Assembly: GCA_019925095.2 (NCBI GenBank)
Contig: CM034412.1
Coordinates: 3,844,001-3,908,000 of the forward strand
DNA: 64,000 bases
Direction: 5' to 3'
From: Dendrolimus kikuchii
Lineage: Eukaryota > Arthropoda > Insecta > Lepidoptera > Lasiocampidae
In this document: positions 20,651 to 31,271 of the stretch, piece after piece
Position numbering within the stretch: the first letter of the stretch is position 1
How the letters are laid out: each line of letters starts with the position of its first letter
Made by a program: the position numbers and the translations under genes
Notes under the pieces: generated by a model
Seen by the model: the letters and a program-made list of their open reading frames with translations, nothing else
Told to the model about the DNA's origin: nothing
Databases searched by the model: none

Positions 20651-22424
20651 TTATTATAGATGTAAAACATAAAACTCGTATATCGAAACATTAAAAAATG
20701 TATCGATGTTACAAGTTATGCACTTAAAACTAAGAAAACAACTGTTTTATTTTAGGTTTATTTCAATATGGAGTAAATCGAAAATTTAAAGAAAACTCGG
20801 AAACATTTTAGTTAGGATTTTCACTTCTGTATACAAACGAATTAACGTAGCTCACTACATTTGTTAATTAGCATTTTTACCTTTAAAGAAGTTTATAACT
20901 ATCCATCGCTTAGTTATAAAAGCGAAAATGACCCAAAAAATACAACAATAAAATAAAATAAAAAGATATAAAATAAAAAAAGTAGGACAGTATGAGAAAC
21001 ACACCTTCGCTCGACGGAAAAAAATCACAGACTTTTACTTTCAAGCACTGACACAGATAAGATAGAACACTATAACACACTTAGAAAACAGAAAATTTCA
21101 AATATAGAATATCTGAATATTTAAAACAAAATTAATAGTGATGGGAATACCGTCGCGTTTCGTAAAATAGGACAATAGATTTTATCCGACGTTATTTACG
21201 AACCGATGTTAGCGCGACACTAACTCGAGACGATGCTAAGAACGCTCTCTCTTGTTTAAAAGATTGTAGTACGAATGTATAGAAGTGGCTACGTTTAAAT
21301 ATAAGTGCATAACTTAGAACTTATGTTTACACTAATATAGAATATTAAGTTAGAAGAATTCTATTCACGCGGATTAAAAATACGTCAAAGCTTTAAGTAC
21401 TTTACAAAGAGAAGAGGGAGAATTTTTGGTAAACAATAGTCTATTTATAATAGATTTGTAGTTAGCACATCCTTGTCTATGTTTGTAAAACCTCATAATA
21501 ACAAAACTTTTAAGTATACTTGGCATATCTAACAGTCAAGTTTCATACCTTTGTCTTAAGCCGTTAGAGGAACTTTCCAAGAAAAATCAGATTTTCGATT
21601 TTAAAACTATGAAATATTCTCTTAAAAACTTTATTTGATAGTTTTAAAATTGAAAATTTTAAAACTATGAAACAGAGTTTTTTATAGAACAATGGTAGTA
21701 GTGATATAATTTTTTTTAAGTCTAGAAAAGTCTAAAAAGTTTTTTCAGGGAATAATAACATAAACAAAAGGATTTTGTAACAGATAAATCGAACACAGAT
21801 TAAAAATACTTATGAAACAGGTAAGTTTCAATAAATTAAAATAGACCCGTGGTAGATTAGTAGTTAGCGTACTCGCGTTCTAAACTCAAAGGATGTTAGT
21901 TAAGCAGCTTTCAGACCTAAATTGCATATTACTACAATTTAGTAAGAGTAATTTATTAAGTAAGAGGCTGTGCTTGAGTTAGGTTAAAAATAAACTTATG
22001 TATCAACTATAGCTATGATATTTGGCTGGTTGTAGTAATTGTGTCAGTAAGCCTTACACAATTTCATGGGCGGTGTGCTATATGATTACCTGTAAGCTCA
22101 CATAAATGATGCAAGAATATGTGTATACTATTAATAATTATACTCATAATATAAATAATTTTCGTATAGTGTAATGTAATTGTTTGCCTGATATAGTATT
22201 TACGTTAACTGTTGGAATCTCCAACAAATAGTTTTTATTTATTTGGTGCGGCATGGTACTGGCCATCAAATGTACTAAATGTTTAAATTTAGAACATAGA
22301 TGTTCTTTTGTTTTTTTATCTTTTTTTCCCCCCTATTATTATTAAAAATTGTCATTATACTCCACATGTGCAGTTTTCTTTTATAATCGAATACAATAAA
22401 AGAAACTTATTTCTATTGCATTCT
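20651..22424. other. Unassigned A+T-rich 1.8 kb
   Basis: No frame above noise. It includes an imperfect TTTTAAAACTATGAAA duplication near 21600 and 21657, and a tRNA-like phrase (GTGGTAGATTAGTAGTTAGCG) at 21849 with no B-box. It may be an old SINE or single-copy intergenic DNA. Confidence 0.4.
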
Positions 22425-22680
22425 ACCCATAGTCCCTCAAGACTATGAGTAGAATACTGAGCGTAGATCACCGTCTTATATGGGTAAGGTACCCAGAAGG
22501 CTAGCTACGTTTCCTAGTTGGATCGTCATACTGATCCGTTGCCCGAGGTAAGCACCAACCCCCTCATCATCACCTGAAGAGTCAATGAGTCGTTTTGATA
22601 AATTTTGGTAGAGGCTCATGGCCTCAGGACCCCACGGACCAAGCGTCTCGAGAGCAAACGGCACAATCATATAACTTTCA
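22425..22680 (-). pseudogene. LINE C-terminal fragment, QRGNAAS family
   Basis: The longest representative: VPFALETLGPWGPEAMSLYQ at the start, then YLGQRISMTIQLGNVASLLG and TLPI, in one open frame of 64 codons on the minus strand. No catalytic domain is retained. Confidence 0.65.
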
Positions 22681-22794
22681 CTGAGGGTGACGTATTCGCG
22701 CCAGTTGAGTGATTCAGCTTTTTTTATAGATTTTATAGATTCAGATTATAATTAAAATAATCACAGTCCACAGGAAATTAATAGTGAAAGAAGT

Positions 22795-23392
22795 ACATAC
22801 ATACATACATACATAACTTCACGCCAGTTCCCTTGCGGGGTAGGCACGAACAACAGAGTGCCATTTAGGCTTATTCTTACACACCTCACTTGCCTCTTTG
22901 ACATTCATAACTCTTGTCATGCAAGCTCGTCTGTTCTTAAAGCTCCTGACATCACCTTCTGCTAGTACACGATCAATTTGATCATGGAAGGTGTGTCGTG
23001 GCCTTCCACGACTTCTGCATCCATCCACTTTTGCATTGTATATCTGTTTAGTCATTCTTTCATCATGCATTCTTTCCACATGCCCGAACCACCGGAGCAT
23101 TCCTTTCCTTACCTTCACCCCGAGACTCTCTTTCAGACCAACTCTCTTTCTTACTTCGGTATTACGAACGCGGTCCGCGAGCGTCACTCCGCAGATTTCG
23201 CGCAGTGCTCGCATCTCGACCGCGTTTACTCTACTTTCATGCTCTTTCTTCCATACCCAACTCTCGCTTCCATACGTGAGCGTAGGTACCAGCACCGCGT
23301 TGTGTACGGCGAGCTGGGCCTTCTGGCTGAGGTTCTTAGCGCCTAGAAGTTTACCTAACGCTCCATTTAAAGCGTGAGGAGAAGAAACACAA
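22795..23392 (-). mobile_element. RTE-type LINE 3' fragment (RTE-d), longest copy
   Basis: Encodes about 158 C-terminal residues from LTYGSESWVWKKEHESRVNA through EMRALREICGVTLADRVRN to ARELA, with (TACA)n tail. Flanked by GAAAGAAGT at 22786-22794 and 23393-23401 (9 bp). The RT catalytic motifs lie upstream of the truncation point. No stop interrupts the frame. Confidence 0.9.
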
Positions 23393-23616
23393 GAAAGAAG
23401 TGTTTGACGTTAACCAAAAAAACTCTGTTCATTCAACTTTGTTAGTCATGTCTAAGATGTTTTGAAGTCTACGCGGCGTGCGTTAGTGACGTCCATCCTT
23501 TCTCTGCAATGGTATGAACGCACCGATTAACACGAAATCTGAGCCATGAAGTTATGCTCAAGTGAGCAATTAATATGAACAAGCAATGTCCGCAATTTCT
23601 TTCCTGTGATCTATAT

Positions 23617-23621
23617 GTATA

Positions 23622-23685
<64 letters not shown>
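23617..23685. repeat. (TA)n microsatellite at a Helitron 5' end
   Basis: About 65 bp of TA, then ACACATATATATC, running straight into Helitron A4. Confidence 0.9.
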
Positions 23686-23689
<4 letters not shown>

Positions 23690-23691
23690 TA

Positions 23692-23888
23692 TCTTAATAT
23701 ATATAAATTACGTGTCACGTTGTTTGTCCGCGATGGACTCCTAAACTACTTGACCGATTTTAATCAAATTTGCACACCGTGTGCAGTTTAGATAGGATAG
23801 CTTACATTTGGACCCGGTAGGTGGCGCTGCAATCGGGTTCTAAATTTTATTTCTTCAGGGCAGAACAACGTCTGCCGGGACAGCTAGT
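23692..23888 (+). mobile_element. Helitron family A, copy A4
   Basis: TCTTAATATATATAAATTAC start. It closely matches A2 and ends GGGACAGCTAGT, followed by more (TA)n. Confidence 0.8.
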
Positions 23889-23948
23889 ATATATATATAT
23901 ACATACCAAATAACCTACGAAATTGTCATAAGATAATTTTTTTCTATA

Positions 23949-24410
23949 CTAGGTGACCCGGCAAACTTCGTACCGCCTCAGAATCAATAGATAAAAAAGC
24001 TGAAAGATAATTGCAGAATGTTTCAACTTTTGTAAAAAAATATGGTCAAAACTTAACCGGAAACAAAACAACCCAACCAAAAAACAACAAACATCAAACG
24101 TTTGACATTCAAAATCAAAAAAAAAAAACTTCACTTTTAAATTTAATTTGATTTCTGAACTACTTTTAAATATTGATTTGTAAACGACGGGACGAACATC
24201 AAATGTTTGACAGGTAGGAATAGATTCTAAGAGAAAGCGACATTGTTGTTTTTACTATATTCCAAGCATTTTTTTTTATATTTACTCACCTTTTAAACCT
24301 TCCCTGGACTTTCACAAATAATTCAAAATCAAAATTAGCCAAATCAGTCCAGCCGTTCTCGAGTTTTAGCGAGACTAACGAACAGCAATTGATTTATATA
24401 TATATAGAGA
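23949..24410 (-). mobile_element. Helitron family C, copy C1
   Basis: On the minus strand it begins TCTATATATATATAAATCAA, contains CTCGAGAACGGCTGGACTG, and ends GGTACGAAGTTTGCCGGGTC then ACCTAGT. Copy C2 at 39527-39872 shares the 3' half. Confidence 0.7.
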
Positions 24411-24444
24411 TTTTGAGCGCTAATAGTTTACTACTTATAAAATG

Positions 24445-24835
24445 TTTGTAGAAAACCGACTTGAAAATAAAGTAAAAAGCAAAAAAGAATTATTTTCTAC
24501 AACATCCTGAAGTTGTTGCGAAGTAAAGCATAAAAATTACGAGGTATATTTTGCTTTCTTCTTGTTTTTTTTTTTAAGTTTTTTGTTTTGTTTTTTTAGT
24601 TACTATTGAGTCGGTTTCCTTTTTGCTAGTTTTTTTTTATTTTTCAGTTTTATGTTATGTAAATTGTATCCATTAACAATGTATTTGAAACTATCCTGAA
24701 GCTATACTGAATCCAAAACGAAAATAATTATCAAAATCGGCTTAGAAGCAAAAAAGTTTAGGCTAATACATACATAAAAAATATTTACACGATGAATTGA
24801 CTACTGCTTCCTTTATTTGAAGATTTTTTTATATT
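24445..24835. mobile_element. AACCGACTT-type foldback element
   Basis: AGAAAACCGACTTGAAAATA at the left and TTCCTTTATTTGAAGA at the right are decayed inverted ends. The internal ACATACATAAAAAATATTTA matches 10435-10455. Confidence 0.5.
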
Positions 24836-24839
24836 TAAT

Positions 24840-25232
24840 AGTTTCGCATTTGACTGACATTGCGCCTGATGTCAAGTGGAAATGCAGTCTTACTTAGAAG
24901 ACACCTAGATTGTATTTTTCAGGAAAAACAGACGACGGTAAAGAGTTCCACTCTTCAGCGGTGCGTATGATAAAAGTGGAAGCATAGCGTTTCGTCCGTT
25001 TTGTTGGTATTTCCACCATGTATCGGCGGAGTGAGCGCGTAGGTCTGCTTGTCCGGTGCTAAATCTTAAAGTCCAAATGGCACAAATATGTAAACTCTTT
25101 TTCAAGCTCCATAAATTTGCGCGTCTTGATCGCTTCAGCTGATTCCTCACAGCTCATTGGAACTTCCTGACACCAGATAAGCACCGCTTACCTCGGGTGG
25201 ACGCCGCGTTGTCAACCAGGGAGTCTCCATAT
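24840..25232 (-). pseudogene. Jockey-type LINE C-terminal fragment
   Basis: The minus strand encodes EIPTKRTKRYASTFIIRTAE then EWNSLPSSVFPEKYNLGVF, which aligns with 36855-37130 (KRFASTFLLRTAELWNALPE). It is interrupted upstream and is a dead remnant. Confidence 0.65.
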
Positions 25233-25430
25233 TGAAAGAAAGAAAGACATATTTTATTTAGGACAAATACAACATACAGTATTATCAAACAGTAAAATAA
25301 CAGATACAGAATAAGTCCTAAAATTGGACCCAGTCTCAGCATATGCTGACCAATTAAGACCAGCGCTGTTCTTCCGCCTGGGACCAGCAGGTGAAGTCAC
25401 GAAGGACAATACAACACACATAATAATACA
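25233..25430 (-). mobile_element. LINE-like 3' end with (CTTT)n tail
   Basis: Left end GAAAGAAAGAAAGACATATT is a minus-strand CTTT tail. The block CTCAGCATATGCTGACC ... CAGCGCTGTTCTTCCGCC reappears at 60043-60208. It is non-coding and the family was not identified. Confidence 0.5.
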
Positions 25431-25542
25431 TAGTGTACAATGCAATTCAATAATGATAAAATACTATAATGTACATAAGACAACATATCATAAAATATAA
25501 TACATATAAAAATACACATAATCATAAATAATAAATAAATTA

Positions 25543-25757
<215 letters not shown>

Positions 25758-25949
25758 AACATTGTACCGATCACGTGCACAGCAAAACAAAAGAGATATT
25801 GAGTTTAGGAAACTTTCACAAAGATGAATTTGTTATGCCAGAACCTAGATCATGACATATACCTTTATGAGCTAGAAGTAACATGATATCCAGATCGTCG
25901 TCTTTATAGGATACATTTTAGTACTTTACTCCAATACCTACCTTTTTAT

Positions 25950-26265
25950 CCGTGCAGGAACGGAGAAAGAATACAATTTTCTGCGGCCTGGCGGCCTGTC
26001 GTAAGAGGCGACTAAACAACCCACAGCCAGGTGGTAGAGTATTTGCTCGACTGGATGGCGACCACCCCTGGTCTAGAGTATGCCGCCATAACAACCTTGT
26101 GTTGTGTTCCAGCACTAGTGACCAGGTTCCAGTCTCCTTTAAGAGAGCAGCAGCGCATTTGTAGCACCTTTGGTGTTGCAAATGTCCATAGGCGATGGTA
26201 ACCGCTTTCCATCAAGTGGGCCGTCTGCCTGTCTGCTGAACTCCTGCAATAAAAAATAAAAAAAT
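25950..26265 (+). mobile_element. SINE-S copy S6, full length
   Basis: Starts TATCCGTGCAGGAACGGAG and ends CTCCTGCAATAAAAAATAAA. An A-box-like TGGTCTAGAGT and a B-box-like GGTTCCAGTCTCC lie ~45 bases apart, so Pol III transcription from a tRNA-like internal promoter is plausible. Clear-cut opposing frames are not coding. Confidence 0.85.
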
Positions 26266-26407
26266 ACCTCTGAAACAAAATTGCATACCTTTTTTAAGGA
26301 GGTGTTACCCATCACGGTCACCCTACTGCCCAGAGATAGTAGTAAGGTAATGTTGGACTCTCGATGATATGCTTGGACCTAACAACTAAACCACTTCGGT
26401 ACGTAGG

Positions 26408-26459
26408 CCAAAAAATAGATGGATGGATTGTGTGAAAACTCCATCCATCTATTTTTTGG
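26408..26459. repeat. Perfect 19-bp hairpin at a LINE breakpoint
   Basis: CCAAAAAATAGATGGATGG at 26408-26426 and its exact complement at 26441-26459, with a 14-base loop. The arms extend to 24 bp with one mismatch. Confidence 0.9.
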
Positions 26460-26726
26460 TCTACCTTTACATTTGTACCCATCAATCTTGTACTTTATCA
26501 TTCTTTTTGTCACCAGACTTTCATACTTCCTCATTACATGCCTATATCACCTTAATCTTCTTCCTCTCAATTTTTCAGTCGCGGGTGCAACCTTCAAAGA
26601 TCAGCTTATGTACTAATTTCTCACATGTCCATTCTTGTAACACTATACACCTATCTCAAGATTCTGTTTGTTGTTTGTGGTCTATCACTTTAGTGGCCCA
26701 ACATTCGGACCCGTGTAGCATGACCG
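26430..26726 (-). pseudogene. RTE-type LINE C-terminal remnant, other subfamily
   Basis: The minus strand shows MLHGSECWATKVIDHKQQT, then after stops and shifts LKVAPATEKL, then LVTKRMIKYKIDGYKCKGRP and KNRWMD. That is the RTE C-terminal layout (YGSECW...GRPKxRW) but a distinct sequence from the (ATGT)n family. It is cut at its upstream end by the hAT insertion. Confidence 0.6.
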
Positions 26727-26734
26727 GTCATATG

Positions 26735-27272
26735 CAGTGGTGGATTTACCAATAGGCTGAGTAGGCTGGAGCCTAGGGCGGCGGATTTTGGAGGGGCGGC
26801 AAATTTGGGGTCAATTTTTTTATGTATTATGTCTTACACAATCTTCAAACTACGGTAAAAAGGAGGTCTAATTCAAGACTATACACATCTCACGATATGT
26901 GCACAAATCATAAAGTTACAATTTCATTGACAAAAAAATGATGTAATTAATATGATTTTTTTTTATTGCAGGAGATCAGAAGACAGGCAGACGGCCCACT
27001 TGATGGAAAGCGGTTACCATCGCCTATGGACATATGCAACACCAAAGTTGCTACAAATGCGCTGCTGCTCTCTTTAAGGGAGACTGGAACCTGGTCACTA
27101 ATGCCGGAATACAACTCAAGGTTGTTATGGCGACATACTTTAGACCAGGGGTGGTAGCCATCCAGTCGGTCAAATGCCCTACCACCTGGATTGTGAATAG
27201 GGTATCGATTTATCGCTAGGGGCGATAAAATTTGAATAGCCTACAGGCGTCATATTTTGAAATCCGCCTCTG
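26735..27272. mobile_element. hAT-type non-autonomous element with 8-bp target duplication
   Basis: Flanked by perfect GTCATATG at 26727-26734 and 27273-27280. Ends CAGTGGTGGATTT and AAATCCGCCTCTG are 13-bp inverted repeats with two mismatches. An 8-bp duplication with CAG-type termini is the hAT hallmark. It has no transposase, and a SINE-S copy lies inside. Confidence 0.8.
26953..27192 (-). mobile_element. SINE-S copy S7, short form, inside the hAT element
   Basis: TTTTTTTTATTGCAGGAGAT start (minus) to CCCTACCACCTGG at the other end. The 5' head is missing at the same site as the other short copies. Confidence 0.85.
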
Positions 27273-27424
27273 GTCATATGTGGTTTATGTATATTTCATT
27301 GCAACACCGTAATGCCAGAGTCTCGGGAACGAAAGATGCTTCCGATAATCCTGACGATACGCCAACATATTTTGACCCCAACAAGATTTTTATTGAAGAG
27401 GGATGGAAGGAAGGTACAACGGGG

Positions 27425-27780
27425 AGTGTTCTGATGAGCTATTTGATTGGGTGCCTGCGTCGCCATTTTAACATAACATCATTCGCCGGCGATTAAGAGT
27501 TCATCCACACCACCTCAATACTTGGAAGGCGTCCACTATAAGTGGCGCACGCTCCTTCATGCCGTACGTGAGCAAACTGTGGAATGAGCTCCCTCCTGTG
27601 ATACTCCCAGAGTGCTACAACATGGAGCCCTTCAGTAAACAAATATTTAAAGTCTCAACGAGATAGGCAACGCCTCGGCTCCCTGTGTTGGCAAATGTCC
27701 ATGGGTGACGGTAACCATTTCTCAACAAATAGACTCGTGTACCACTTTGCCTAGAAGCAAATATAGAAATAAAGAAATTG
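27425..27780 (+). pseudogene. Jockey-type LINE C-terminus with SINE-like 3' tail
   Basis: The plus strand encodes RVHPHHLNTWKASTISGARS then FMPYVSKLWNELPPVILPEC and YNMEPFSK. The 3' region contains TTGGCAAATGTCCATGGGTG, which matches the tail region of SINE-S and of 12500-12590. This shared 3' end is consistent with a LINE partner driving SINE mobilisation. Confidence 0.6.
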
Positions 27781-28409
27781 CACAATTAGGAGACCCTGTC
27801 AGAAACTGGTTGAACCAGTAATCATTGTATGGACGTCTCGTGGTCCACGAATTACTGAGCAGTTTATCAGTGATTGGTAGAAAGTCTATATATAAATCAC
27901 GCTATACAGCAGGTTTTTTAAGACGTCATCCTCTGCTTCTGGATGGGGAGAGATATTTAATATTTTACTGTTATGTTAGTACCTCGACTATTTTTGTGCC
28001 GTAACTTAATATACTCATCAATCACTTTCTTCGCCATGTTTCTGATAACTTGTTTTCTGTCGTCGACTTTAATTCTGGTTTCTAGGTCATATCTCTTTCT
28101 AGCGAAGAGACAGGGCATTCAAAGATCAAGCCAAACAGCGAGTTGTCACAAAGTGGCTTGTTCACCATTCGCGCATGGACAGCTTGCGAGCGATGCAATC
28201 CGGTACTGATCGACTGCCGAGTGACTCGAAGGAGTTATTAGCTTAAATTACTCGGTAGAGTATGGACGTACCTCGCCGTCACATTCTTACTCAAGCCGCG
28301 GCCCGACCTTCCAAGAAGTAAATGAGCAAGTAACATTCTGGCTTCTTGCCATGATCGGCCTCAAGCCAGCCGGCTCTAGGTTGAACGGTGCTAAGACCTT
28401 GTTCCAGAT
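27781..28409. other. Unassigned
   Basis: A 78-codon plus-strand frame at 27973-28209 has no recognised motif, and codon content gives no support. 28260-28400 is G+C-richer without known ends. Confidence 0.4.
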
Positions 28410-28414
28410 TCTTA

Positions 28415-28640
28415 TTGATTAAGCACAGCAGACAGGCCTGTGGAAAGCGGTTAACGTTACCTATACTTGTAACACCAAAGATGCTATTGCAGCCAGCCTC
28501 GAAAGGGGTACTGGAATCTAGCCACTAATGCCGGAACATAACATATGGTTGTTCTGGTAGCATACTCTGAACTAGAGTTGGTAGCCACCAAAACAGGCGA
28601 ATGAAGTACCTGGCTGTGGGCTGCTTTGTCGCCTCGAATT
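28415..28640 (-). mobile_element. SINE-S copy S9, strongly diverged
   Basis: Landmarks GCAGACAGGC, TGGAAAGCGGTTA, AATGCCGGAACATAACA and CCTGGCTGTGGGCTGCTTTG are in minus order with many differences. Confidence 0.65.
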
Positions 28641-28657
28641 CGAATCGACTTCAATTA

Positions 28658-29454
28658 GGCTTGATGCACACTATGATGCCGTCACGGTTCAATCTCGTTC
28701 CGGTTTCGGCACAATTAAATCTCGCTGTGTGTACACTACTATACTCTATTTTTTAATTATCTGGACTTAAATGACTACTACGATCGAACTTTTTATGTTG
28801 CACGCTTAATTCAACTCAAACAATTCACTTATGAATTTAAAAAAAAAGGTCGAACGCAGCTGTCAGTTTGGTCAAGATAATAAAAAATCAGAGTATTGTC
28901 TCACAACAAGGCTACATCTTGCTCCGGTCTCGGTCCAATCAAATCTCGCTGTGTCCACAATATTAGTCTGGAGTTGAAACAAAAGCATATTCACACTGTA
29001 ACAGCGAGAAGTAGAGGTTAAATGATACTTCAGATAGCAGAGAGAGTAGTATTCAGTATCGGGTGCTGATGAACTGAACTGAAGTGAACTTATTTTATTT
29101 TGAAAATGGTAATGTTAAGTACAAGTATTAACAAGTCGTACAGCTAGTACAATATATATCATCACAATGTGTGAGCGGGAAGGATTCGACAAACCGGTAC
29201 CGGCGTGATATCGGATCGAAACTAGAGCGATACGATAGTGAGAATATTCTGATTCTTTCTAGTTTAATGACCGGTTCCTGCACCTTACAGACCGTTCATT
29301 TGCCATACCATCGGTTAAAATTTGACATAAATACAGGTAATGTCAAAATTCAACCGTTGTTAAGGCACGTGAATGAATTGTAAAAAATAAGTATGGAAAC
29401 GGATCGAGACCGGAGCGAGATTGAACCTAACGACATCAGAGTGTGTATCGAGCC
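28658..29454. mobile_element. PIF/Harbinger-like MITE with ~55-bp terminal inverted repeats
   Basis: Ends GGCTTGATGCACACTATGAT and the complement of ATCAGAGTGTGTATCGAGCC are arms of about 55 bp at roughly 80% identity, flanked by TTA at 28655-28657 and 29455-29457. A 3-bp TTA duplication suggests PIF/Harbinger. No transposase is present. A second, internal GCTCCGGTCTCGG block at 28922 repeats the terminal motif. Confidence 0.65.
29294..29376. repeat. Palindromic unit inside the MITE
   Basis: GTTCATTTGCC...ATCGGTTAAAATTTGACAT faces ATGTCAAAATTCAACCG...GGCACGTGAATG across a short loop. Arms of the same palindrome occur at 12020 and around 50855-51236. Confidence 0.65.
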
Positions 29455-29787
29455 TTAGTATTCTTTCTCCGTTTCTGCAGGGATAAAAAGGTTTAAACAT
29501 TTCATTCCCGAACATTTATTAATGTTTTTTTTTCGAGACGACGTGACCTCACCTACATTGTGAAAGGTCATTCGCCGTGTAGCTGAGATTCACGCGCGCT
29601 GTCATATAGACGGAAGTGCCTAACCAACTTTTAAGATTACAAAATGCAATTATGTAATTGGCTACGTACCATTTGGGTTACATTTCTTTATTTTACCGGT
29701 TTTTGGAAGGTGTACAAGTCTGTCCATTAAGGGATGTTGGTGGCAACACTTTAATGTATGGCAGTGAAAGTCGGGAATTATAGAGGG

Positions 29788-30000
29788 TACGGACTCTGTG
29801 GTTAAGTGGTCAAAGTATTTGCTTGCTTAGCTAATTGGAACGCAGAGGCCCCGAGTTCGGTTCCTCGCATGGTAAATTTCGTAAATGAAATTTCCTTTGT
29901 TAACTATGGCCATGGAAAAAGAATACTATTGTTCCTCCATGCTATGCCTTGGGTGTCAAACAATAGCTTGGCAATATACAATTTATGTGCTTTGCTTGCT
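29788..30000 (+). mobile_element. tRNA-derived SINE (copy 2)
   Basis: A-box-like TGGTTAAGTGGT (29799-29810) and B-box-like GAGTTCGGTTCC (29853-29864), followed by CATGGTAAATTTCGTAAATG, parallel copy 1 at 8500-8745. A GCTT/GCTTGC run ends it. Confidence 0.65.
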
Positions 30001-30041
30001 TGCTTGCATTGTGCTTGCATATTATTAGTATATATCTTATA

Positions 30042-30371
30042 CTAGGATATGTCCGCGACTTCGTCCAAGCTTGACTTGAAATCCCTGCAGAATTCCCGGG
30101 ATACAAAGTGTCGCAGCATTTTAAAAAAGAATATGAGGTATCGTTTTAGTGGAAACTGTGTCGGAATGAGCTAATTTTTATCCACCCAAAAAACTTCAAA
30201 CCGCTCCCAGGAAAATTCCCGCGGGATTACCCGGATAAAAAATATCACAGATTTTATTACATTAAATTTGCTGTCAATCAGTAAAAAATCACACTTGAAA
30301 TAGTTTGTTTAATCTGGTCAGTTTAAATCATTCCCAGAAAAAAATCCTGCGGGATTCCCAGTCTGTTTTTT
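30042..30371 (-). mobile_element. Helitron family D, copy D3 (left arm of tail-to-tail pair)
   Basis: The plus strand begins CTAGGATATGTCCGCGACTT, i.e. a minus-strand 3' end GAAGTCGCGGACATATCCTA. The body matches D4 in opposite orientation (GACACAGTTTCCACTAAAAC). Its upstream end is interrupted by SINE S10. Confidence 0.65.
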
Positions 30372-30686
30372 TTATTTTTTATTGTCGGAGTTCAGCAGAC
30401 AGGCAGACGGCCCACTTGATGGAAAGCGGTTACCGTCGCCTATGGACATTTACAACACCAAAGGTGCTACAAATGCGCTGCTGCTCTCTTAAGGAAGACT
30501 GGAACCTGATCACTAATGCCGGAACACAACTCAAGGTTTTTATGGCGTCATACTGTAGACCAGGGGTGGTAGCCGTCCAGTCGGGCAAATGCCCTACCAC
30601 CTGGCTGTGGGTTGTTAAGTCGCCTCTTATGACAGGCCGCCCGGCCGCAGGAAATTGTATTCTTTCTCCGTTCGTGCACGGATAAA
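30372..30686 (-). mobile_element. SINE-S copy S10, full length
   Basis: Runs from TTATTTTTTATTGTCGGAG to CGTTCGTGCACGGATAAA. It lies in the left Helitron arm, in the same orientation as that arm. Confidence 0.85.
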
Positions 30687-31271
30687 GTTCCTTGTCCCGG
30701 ATTCAGGTAAAAAGTACTCGACCGATTTGGTTTTCGCTGGTCGACAGAAAATTCTTAGACTTAAACTCTGCGCAACTTTTTTTCCTGGGAGTCCCGTCGA
30801 AATTTTCCCGGGAGCGCTTTGAAGTTGTTCGGATGCTTAAAAATTAGCTTATCCCGACACAGTTTCCACTAAAACGATAGCTTATATTCTTTTTTTAATA
30901 CTACGATCCCGCGGGAATTGCAATTTATCCGTGCAGGAACGGAGAAAGTATACAATTTCTTGCGGCCTGGCGGCCTGTCGTAAGAGGCGACTAAACAACC
31001 CACAGCCAGGTGGTAGGGTATTTGCTCGACTGGATGGCGACCACCCCTGGTCTAGAATATGCCGCCATAATAACCTTGTGTTGTGTTCCGGCATTAGTGA
31101 CCAGGTTCCAGTCTCCTTTAAGAGAGCAGCAGCGCATTTTGTAGCACCTTTGGTGTTGCAAATGTCCATAGGCGATGGTAACGGCTTTCCACCAAATGGG
31201 CCGTCTGCCTGTCTGCTGAATTCTGCAATAAAAAAAAAGCAAGCGTGGACGAAGTCGCGGGCATATCCTAG
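30687..31271 (+). mobile_element. Helitron family D, copy D4 (right arm)
   Basis: Ends GTGGACGAAGTCGCGGGCAT then ATCCTAGT. The body is the inverted equivalent of D3. It is interrupted by SINE S11 at 30924-31238. Confidence 0.65.
30924..31238 (+). mobile_element. SINE-S copy S11, full length
   Basis: TTATCCGTGCAGGAACGGAG to TTCTGCAATAAAAAAAAAGC. The poly(A) runs directly into the Helitron 3' terminal region. Confidence 0.85.

Noticed and set aside
22978..23377. Frames of 122-128 codons opposite the RTE fragments
   Set aside because: They are antisense shadows of the RTE C-terminal coding region.
25918..26278. Frames of 60-90 codons inside SINE-S copies, repeated at every copy
   Set aside because: Frames occur on both strands of a non-coding SINE and vary with each copy's indels.
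27973..28209. Possible small gene with a hydrophobic N-terminal segment
   Set aside because: There is no motif, no splice context or neighbour support, and it is surrounded by repeats; a 78-codon frame is expected by chance.
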